Notes under the pieces: model-generated
Seen by the model: the letters and a program-made list of their open reading frames with translations, nothing else
Database searches by the model: none
Told to the model about the DNA's origin: nothing
Part shown: one piece after another, positions 6,612 through 11,641 of the stretch
Position numbering within the stretch: the stretch's first letter is position 1
Layout of the letters: each line of letters begins with the position of its first letter
Made by a program: the position numbers and the translations under genes
Source: Candidatus Zixiibacteriota bacterium
Lineage (GTDB): Bacteria; Zixibacteria; MSB-5A5; GN15; PGXB01
Assembly: GCA_024230695.1 (NCBI GenBank)
Contig: JAAERC010000486.1
Location: forward strand, 1 to 11,641
DNA: 11,641 bases
Direction: 5' to 3'

Positions 6612-6668
6612 CCCATTTTACTGGCAGATAATGGAAAGGATATAGTTACAGAAATTTATGAAAATCAT

Positions 6669-9221
6669 CTATGACCCAAACAGATTCTGGATCGCCGAAT
6701 GAATATCAGATGTCTTAAACGGTTTGGGAAGATAACTATCGACCCCATTATCGTGTAGCTCTTTCTCTGTTTTATTAATATCCCAGCCAGAAGTCAAAAT
6801 GATCTTAATATTCTTATCAATACTTTTGATATTTTGCGCAAGCTCAAGTCCGCTTATCCCCGGCAGACCAAGATCGGTAATAAGTAAATCAAACCGCTCT
6901 CGACCGCAAAGTTTAAGTACTTCTTCCCCGCTTGAGGCTTTTGAGACTTTGTATCCGCATTCGGTAAGAAGCTCATGCATAGTATCCTGCAGATCAAGAC
7001 TATCCTCGGCAATGATGATATTCAAATTTAGATTATCGTTTTCACTGATTGTATGACCGGCTTTATCCAAACTCTTAGTTTCGACTATCGGGAACATAAT
7101 AACAAATGTTGTCCCCTCGCCAACAACCGAATTAACCGTCAGACTACCATTATGATCCTCAATGATTTTCTTGCACAGTGGCAATCCCAGCCCCGTACCC
7201 TTCTCACCTTTGGTAGTAAAAAACGGAGTAAACACTTGTTCGATAAGATCTTGAGACATCCCGGTTCCGGTATCGCAAACCGATATCTGGACCGCCTGAT
7301 CTATTCGACGGCTGACAATAGAGAGTTTACCGCCATTAGGCATCGCGTCAAGAGCATTCAAAAGAAGATTCGTGAATACTTCTCTCAGCTCCGATGCTTC
7401 AGCCGAAATAGTTATATTTTCAATAGGCTCTTTTTCAAGCGAAATTTTGAGCCCATCACTCTGTACCAATCGTTCCCAGCGAGGATGAATCATCTCAACA
7501 GAATCATCAATTAATCTTTGCAGATCGATCGGTTCCTTAAATCCCTTTTTGTTGGATTGAGCAAGTTGCCTGAGTCGTTTCAAAATCTCACCCGAATCAA
7601 GCGCCGATGTTTCAATCAACCGGGCATCTTTGATTATTTTGTCAATGAACTTATCCCCGGCTTTGGATTCGGTCTTCTGAAGAATAAGCTGAGCTCGGCC
7701 AAGTATGGCTCCAATAACATTATTGAGATCATGAAAAACGCCACCGGCCAACTCTCCCAACGTTTTAATATTTTCAATTGAGGAGAATTTACTATGTAAT
7801 TGTTCCAACTGATTGGAAACCAGCTCGATATTACGACGGTTAAGTACTTTTTCATGTTGTCCCGATAAATACCTGATAATAGTATCTAGCTCACTTTGAT
7901 ATTTAGTAAGGTAATTCCCTGTCATTGGTGAGCCGACATTCAGGAAACCATAAATAGTATCCTGTGATTGTATTGGCAATATCAAATTAGAGCGAATACC
8001 ATCCTTATATAACGAGTTTGCTAATTTATTATCAATATTTGACGCGGACAACTCATCAAAACGAAAACGCCCTGAATCTATTACCGTCTCAAACCATGTT
8101 CCACTTACAGGAAATGTCATATCCTTTTGAAAAGATGGCTTTCCGTTTGACGACACCATACCAACCATTTGGATTCTATTTTCCAATGGATAAAACCGAC
8201 AGATAGAAAGATGATTTATAACCAGCGATTCATTCAATTGAGAATACAGATATTCAACCAAACTCTGTTGACTGCATTTTGAATCCATTTTCTTTTCAAG
8301 AGACACAAACAATTGCCGCCAATTGGAGATCAGTGAAAAATGTTTAAATGACAGTTTTGATAAAACCTGTTTTAGCTCGAGAAGAAAACGAAATGTCGTA
8401 TATGAGGTAACATCGGGAATATTTCCTGTTAAGAGATACTCAAAGTTATTATCGATACTCCCACCGATAGCAAATCGAACAAGTGGGGCATAATTTAATT
8501 TGGTCGTATAATCTGGCACAACTGTTTGTGGTGAAAACATAATATCATTATTCACCAAATCAGCATACGCTTGAGCCGCCTCATTTTCCAGAATTTGCGG
8601 AGTAGAGTCAAATTCATTGATATTGCCGGCCGCTTTTCTTAACACAAAAGTATCACCACTACCATGATAAAAAGCCGCTGAGCCGCCACCGATCGTATCG
8701 GTTATCCACTCGGCCAATAAACACATAAATGAATCAATTGATTTTTCCGATGAGATTTTTTCCAGTATTTCTGAGGACGGACTTTCAACTTTGGTTGTTT
8801 GCTCATTTATCTCGCCTAAGTGAGATAAATACTCATCCAGTTTATATTCATTGAGAAGATTGCTTCGATCATATTTTACAATATCATGCGGCTTCCCCAA
8901 AAGACCACCTATTATAATATTGTCAGCCAAAATCGGAATAAAGAGATTATCATCGACAACAATATCTTTGGGGGCCAATTCAAATCTCTTATAATATTGA
9001 TTACTTAATATTCCAGTTGAATATTCGGATGGCAATTTTTCTTTTGGAATATATAAATAACCTATTCTCTTGGAGTTCAAGATTCTATCTTTTGCCGAAT
9101 AAAACAAATTCGGTAAAAGTGAACTAATATAAAGAGATAAATTTTCATCACCAAGATTGGATTTAGGCGACAATAATTGAGAATACTGATTTTCCGCAAG
9201 TATTTTTATCTTATGACTCAT
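6669..9221 (-). CDS. Soluble GAF-domain hybrid histidine kinase with C-terminal REC domain (850 aa)
   Basis: A cytoplasmic sensor kinase with no membrane segment. Residues about 30-130 and 160-290 look like degenerate GAF domains and 305-455 like a better one (SNLILPIQSQDTIYGFLNVG, 411-430). A coiled linker (455-485) leads to the dimerisation helix with phosphoacceptor His497 in GELAGGVFHDLNNVIG. The ATPase core follows: N box Asn618/Asn622 (NLLLNALDAM), G1 DTGTG 650-654, G2 KGEKGTGLGL 671-680. The REC domain (about 733-848) has the acidic pair Glu739/Asp740, phospho-acceptor Asp783, Thr810 and Lys833 in YLPKPF, so every key residue is present and it should be active. It lies 54 bases downstream of the membrane GAF gene on the same strand, so they are probably co-transcribed. 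The ATG at 9221 has only a weak, distant AGGA, so translation may be low. No output domain is attached; signal and target are unknown. Confidence 0.93.
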   Translation of the reverse strand: MSHKIKILAENQYSQLLSPKSNLGDENLSLYISSLLPNLFYSAKDRILNSKRIGYLYIPKEKLPSEYSTGILSNQYYKRFELAPKDIVVDDNLFIPILADNIIIGGLLGKPHDIVKYDRSNLLNEYKLDEYLSHLGEINEQTTKVESPSSEILEKISSEKSIDSFMCLLAEWITDTIGGGSAAFYHGSGDTFVLRKAAGNINEFDSTPQILENEAAQAYADLVNNDIMFSPQTVVPDYTTKLNYAPLVRFAIGGSIDNNFEYLLTGNIPDVTSYTTFRFLLELKQVLSKLSFKHFSLISNWRQLFVSLEKKMDSKCSQQSLVEYLYSQLNESLVINHLSICRFYPLENRIQMVGMVSSNGKPSFQKDMTFPVSGTWFETVIDSGRFRFDELSASNIDNKLANSLYKDGIRSNLILPIQSQDTIYGFLNVGSPMTGNYLTKYQSELDTIIRYLSGQHEKVLNRRNIELVSNQLEQLHSKFSSIENIKTLGELAGGVFHDLNNVIGAILGRAQLILQKTESKAGDKFIDKIIKDARLIETSALDSGEILKRLRQLAQSNKKGFKEPIDLQRLIDDSVEMIHPRWERLVQSDGLKISLEKEPIENITISAEASELREVFTNLLLNALDAMPNGGKLSIVSRRIDQAVQISVCDTGTGMSQDLIEQVFTPFFTTKGEKGTGLGLPLCKKIIEDHNGSLTVNSVVGEGTTFVIMFPIVETKSLDKAGHTISENDNLNLNIIIAEDSLDLQDTMHELLTECGYKVSKASSGEEVLKLCGRERFDLLITDLGLPGISGLELAQNIKSIDKNIKIILTSGWDINKTEKELHDNGVDSYLPKPFKTSDIHSAIQNLFGS

Positions 9222-9275
9222 ATGTTTATTTTTAGTCCTATCTGTTGGCGGTCAATGTTGGTTTTCTCTTAAATG

Positions 9276-11279
9276 CTAATAATCATTCAGCAAGTTGACT
9301 ATATCATTAGAAGATTCTTCCATCTGTGAAAGAATTCTGTTGGCATCACCATCAATTGGGAAACCTTTGATTTTTAAGACCTCAAGTGATCCCTGGAGGT
9401 TGGTCATAGGAACTTTCAGGCGGCGAAGTAGGTTATTGTCTGATTTGCCGGAAACATCTGTATCATCTGAATCTTTGTTTATGGTCATTATACGACTTAG
9501 CTTTTGTAATTTTATCGTGTCGGCGATCTTGGCCGCAATTGTTTTGCAGAAACTGATTGTTGTTGAATTGTAAGATGTTCTCTCCCATGCTCTCATCTCA
9601 CCAAGTGTAATAATGCCAAAGGTTCGGTCGTTAACTACTATTGGAATAATTAAGGCTGACTGAACACCTGTAAATAAAAGAGACTCTATTTCGCTTTTTC
9701 CCATTCGGGACTCGGCATCATTCTGGTTTATCAAAAGCAGGCGACCTTCCTCAGCCACGATCTGATGCCAACAGGTCAATTCTTTTGACAATAGAGAATC
9801 ATCTGTATTTAAGTCCGCCATCGGCCTGGCCGTTTTTACTGCAATTGTTTTAAGCTGAGTTCGAAAATTATCAAGGATGGAAACTCTTACCATAGTTGTA
9901 CTAATATTATTTGAAATTAAATCGACGGCTGATTTCAAAATAGAATTGATATCAGTCGCTTTCTTTACTGCCGATTCAAAACCATTAATTGCCGCCAAAC
10001 ATCTATCCCGCTCAAATAATGAGCGCTGATTCAATTCAGATTCAATAGCCGATGCCATCGAATAGGCCATAACTTTTGTAAGCAATAGATCTTGTTGACT
10101 AAAATGAGATGCCGCCGAATGTCCCAGAGTCAGAATTGCCACAACCTGATTATTTAATACAATTGGCTGAGCCATAAAACTACATTGACCACAACTGACA
10201 AACATGGAATCTGCCGCATCATCAATTTCATTTATATTGTTCACTATGACTGATTTTTTATCGTTCATAATTTTCCGAAAATGGGCATTTTTCATAATTG
10301 ATGAATTGCCACCGTCTAACAATATATTACCATTAATGCCTACTGTGTATACTTTGGGATTTGTTTGCTTTTTCCCAAGAATTGCCAATGAAAAATATTC
10401 CGCACCTATGGCTTGATTGAAGACGCTATGCAAAACTTTTAGATTAGAACTAATCGAATTTTTAGAAGTGAGGATATTCCTTATTTGTCCTGAGTACTCC
10501 CAACAGCGCGAATAGAACTTCTCTTTTTTGACAATATAGTCATTATTAAGACGATACGATAATGCCCTTGTGATTCCCTCCAAGGATTTTCTTTCCGTAT
10601 CTGTTACTGTTTCTCCCTTATTTTTTCTGAATAATATAATAATCTGGGCGCGATTAGTTACTAATATTGGAAGATAATAATCATGCGGAATCTTTGACTT
10701 AATTTCCGCCGCTTGACGTTTGGCTCCAATATATGTAAAATCAATATTTTGAAATAATTTGGTTTCATTATCACCAATATTTGCATAATCAGTGCAAACA
10801 TATTTGTTTAAGCGGTTTTGTCTAGTAAAAATAACATGAGCATTAAAATTGAAATCTCTCGATATCATTCCCGGAAAACGTTTCAAAACAGACTTAGAAT
10901 TTGGTGTATGCAATATCGTATTTTCTATATCAAGCGTTCGAGATGAACTTTCAGAATCAACAATCTTTTTAGTTTTTCGGTTTTTTCCCGGCAACCAGAT
11001 CGATGCCCCGGCGATCATCAGGGCCACGCCGGATACAACACCAATTGTAAGAACCAATTCACGATATATTGGTTCGGATAAGAAAGGAATGGACTCAAAT
11101 AGATCTTGGTGCCCCATCATTTGAATAATTGATACTACCCCAAGTACGGAAATCCCGCCAAATGTATAGCGGTAGCTATCTTTATTATTTTCAAATGTAT
11201 TCACTCTTATTTTTGCCAGTAATATTAGTAACAATAAAAACACAGTGCTAAAGAAAATATCTATAACCAATTGCGACAT
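9276..11279 (-). CDS. Membrane-anchored multi-GAF protein ending in a histidine-less kinase dimerisation domain (667 aa)
   Basis: Three hydrophobic helices (about 5-23, 39-56, 75-97) are followed by the basic stretch GKNRKTKK, which places the rest in the cytoplasm. Then come a degenerate GAF-like segment (about 135-250), a GAF (about 265-412) and another GAF (about 430-590; SALIIPIVVNDRTFGIITLG, 541-560). The last 50 residues look like a HisKA helix pair: LLRRLKVPMTNLQGSLEVL aligns with the H-E-L-R-T-P box, but the His position is Arg619, and the chain stops after helix 2 (SNDIVNLLNDY). There is no ATPase domain and no room for a lost one before the next gene, 54 bases on. It is best read as a pseudo-kinase or scaffold for the kinase downstream, not an enzyme. 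SCGQC (362-366) in the middle GAF could be redox-active or metal-binding. Start supported by GGGAG about seven bases upstream of the ATG. Confidence 0.88.
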   Translation of the reverse strand: MSQLVIDIFFSTVFLLLLILLAKIRVNTFENNKDSYRYTFGGISVLGVVSIIQMMGHQDLFESIPFLSEPIYRELVLTIGVVSGVALMIAGASIWLPGKNRKTKKIVDSESSSRTLDIENTILHTPNSKSVLKRFPGMISRDFNFNAHVIFTRQNRLNKYVCTDYANIGDNETKLFQNIDFTYIGAKRQAAEIKSKIPHDYYLPILVTNRAQIIILFRKNKGETVTDTERKSLEGITRALSYRLNNDYIVKKEKFYSRCWEYSGQIRNILTSKNSISSNLKVLHSVFNQAIGAEYFSLAILGKKQTNPKVYTVGINGNILLDGGNSSIMKNAHFRKIMNDKKSVIVNNINEIDDAADSMFVSCGQCSFMAQPIVLNNQVVAILTLGHSAASHFSQQDLLLTKVMAYSMASAIESELNQRSLFERDRCLAAINGFESAVKKATDINSILKSAVDLISNNISTTMVRVSILDNFRTQLKTIAVKTARPMADLNTDDSLLSKELTCWHQIVAEEGRLLLINQNDAESRMGKSEIESLLFTGVQSALIIPIVVNDRTFGIITLGEMRAWERTSYNSTTISFCKTIAAKIADTIKLQKLSRIMTINKDSDDTDVSGKSDNNLLRRLKVPMTNLQGSLEVLKIKGFPIDGDANRILSQMEESSNDIVNLLNDY

Positions 11280-11319
11280 TATTATACTCCCGGGATTATT
11301 CCCTATTTTTCAGGTATTC

Positions 11320-11325
11320 ATTATA
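11320..11325 (-). promoter_or_regulatory. Possible -10 box for the GAF/kinase operon
   Basis: TATAAT on the minus strand, about 40 bases upstream of the ATG at 11279. No good -35 hexamer lies 16-18 bases further upstream, so this is either an activator-dependent promoter or chance in AT-rich DNA. Confidence 0.35.
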
Positions 11326-11400
11326 ATTTTCGGCAAAAAACGACGATATATTAGCCTTGGTAGCAAAGGTTTAGGGGCTTTTATCTATAGCAACTTGGAC

Positions 11401-11464
11401 ATCCCCCATACTTATGAGTTATAGGCTTGATAGCAATTCCCACTAAACACATTATCCCCCATAC
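11401..11464. repeat. Direct repeat ATCCCCCATAC in the divergent intergenic region
   Basis: An 11-base perfect repeat at 11401-11411 and 11454-11464, 53 bases apart, that is, five helical turns. It lies upstream of the candidate sigma-54 promoter, where an enhancer-binding activator would sit. TAGCAA also occurs three times (11361, 11388, 11431). A binding-site role is inference. Confidence 0.4.
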
Positions 11465-11484
11465 AGTTGAAGTAATTTGCATGA

Positions 11485-11501
11485 CTGGCATCGCTCTTGC
11501 A
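11485..11501 (+). promoter_or_regulatory. Candidate sigma-54 (-24/-12) promoter for the lipoprotein gene
   Basis: CTGGCATCGCTCTTGCA matches YTGGCACGRNNNTTGCW with two mismatches; the key GG and GC doublets are present at the exact spacing. The predicted start near 11512 leaves a leader of about 50 bases before the ATG at 11564. No competing sigma-70 promoter is convincing here. Confidence 0.55.
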
Positions 11502-11563
11502 TAACCCTTCTCAAAAGACATTGAAACTTATGACTATATCGCTTCGGGCGAAAAGGAGGTCGG

Positions 11564-11641
11564 ATGAAGAGAAGGCTATACGTTCAAATCATTTCGCTGA
11601 TCATCATGGCAGTTATCCTGGGATTATGGGGATGCGAAAAA
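11564..11641 (+). CDS. N-terminus of a predicted lipoprotein (cut by window edge)
   Basis: Twenty-six residues are visible: a basic start (MKRRLY), a hydrophobic core (IISLIIMAVILGL) and the lipobox LWGC, with Cys24 as the expected lipidated residue. This is a textbook type II signal peptide, so the product should be exported and anchored in a membrane by its N-terminal Cys. The RBS AAAAGGAGGT (11551-11560) is a near-perfect anti-Shine-Dalgarno match, ending three bases before the ATG. It is transcribed away from the kinase operon, from a candidate sigma-54 promoter. The mature domain lies outside the window, so family and function cannot be given. Confidence 0.8.
   Translation, partial: MKRRLYVQIISLIIMAVILGLWGCEK

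Larger units (their letters stand above)
6174..6668. other. Non-coding intergenic region between two minus-strand units
   Basis: I see no ORF with coding character or RBS in this roughly 495-base stretch. It is AT-rich and holds the palindrome at 6351-6372, the short hairpins CGATTtcAATCG (6300-6311) and AATTTACcaaaaaGTAAATT (6548-6567), two copies of the A-rich string AGAAAAGTAAAAA (6467-6479, 6572-6584), and a weak terminator candidate for the kinase gene at 6580-6611. No promoter pointing into a gene other than the one already listed is convincing. Confidence 0.6.

Noticed and set aside
6209..6685. Shared AAACAGATTCTG at about 6210 and 6674 as possible attachment sites.
   Set aside because: Twelve bases, one copy within the kinase coding end, no integrase or boundary features; chance is sufficient.
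9222..9275. Remnant of an ATPase domain lost by frameshift from the membrane GAF gene.
   Set aside because: Only 54 bases separate the two genes, and no ATPase motif is found in any frame there; the missing domain is not present as a broken fragment.

Overview
The window (about 40% GC by eye, dense, mostly minus-strand) looks like a chromosomal segment of an uncultivated, probably Gram-negative bacterium. A secreted protein with a signal peptide, MopE-type and thrombospondin-type-3 calcium motifs and a C-terminal type I dockerin, together with GAF-rich signalling proteins and a candidate sigma-54 promoter, recalls Zixibacteria/FCB-like lineages. That assignment is inference from style, not from a phylogenetic marker.

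Layout. Positions 1-2604 (minus) hold a riboflavin operon, ribD-ribE-ribBA, with overlapping genes; ribBA runs off the left edge. Its leader (2605-2818) carries a sigma-70-like promoter, an FMN riboswitch, and an expression platform in which an intrinsic-terminator hairpin, the Shine-Dalgarno bases and the ribD start codon are packed into 28 bases. Positions 2833-3300 contain no gene but hold about ten short perfect or near-perfect palindromes and a duplicated 20-base module. Positions 3309-6059 (minus) encode a 916-residue secreted, Gly-rich, Ca-binding-repeat, dockerin-bearing protein with its own strong promoter, strong RBS and terminator. Its central repeats have a two-unit (390 bp) higher-order period. 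Positions 6174-6668 are non-coding. Positions 6669-11279 (minus) are a two-gene signalling operon: a three-helix membrane GAF protein ending in a histidine-kinase dimerisation helix pair that has lost its phosphoacceptor His and ATPase domain, followed by a soluble GAF/hybrid histidine kinase with a REC domain. A 284-base divergent region follows, with a candidate sigma-54 promoter leading rightward into the start of a lipoprotein gene cut by the window edge.

How they work together. The rib genes make riboflavin from GTP and ribulose-5-phosphate under FMN feedback. The two GAF proteins probably act together, the upstream one as a membrane-bound, catalytically dead partner of the downstream kinase (inference). 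The secreted protein is an independent transcription unit. There is no mobile element, tRNA, rRNA or CRISPR array. The points most worth following up are the palindrome cluster, the pseudo-kinase/kinase pair and the alternating repeat architecture of the secreted protein.
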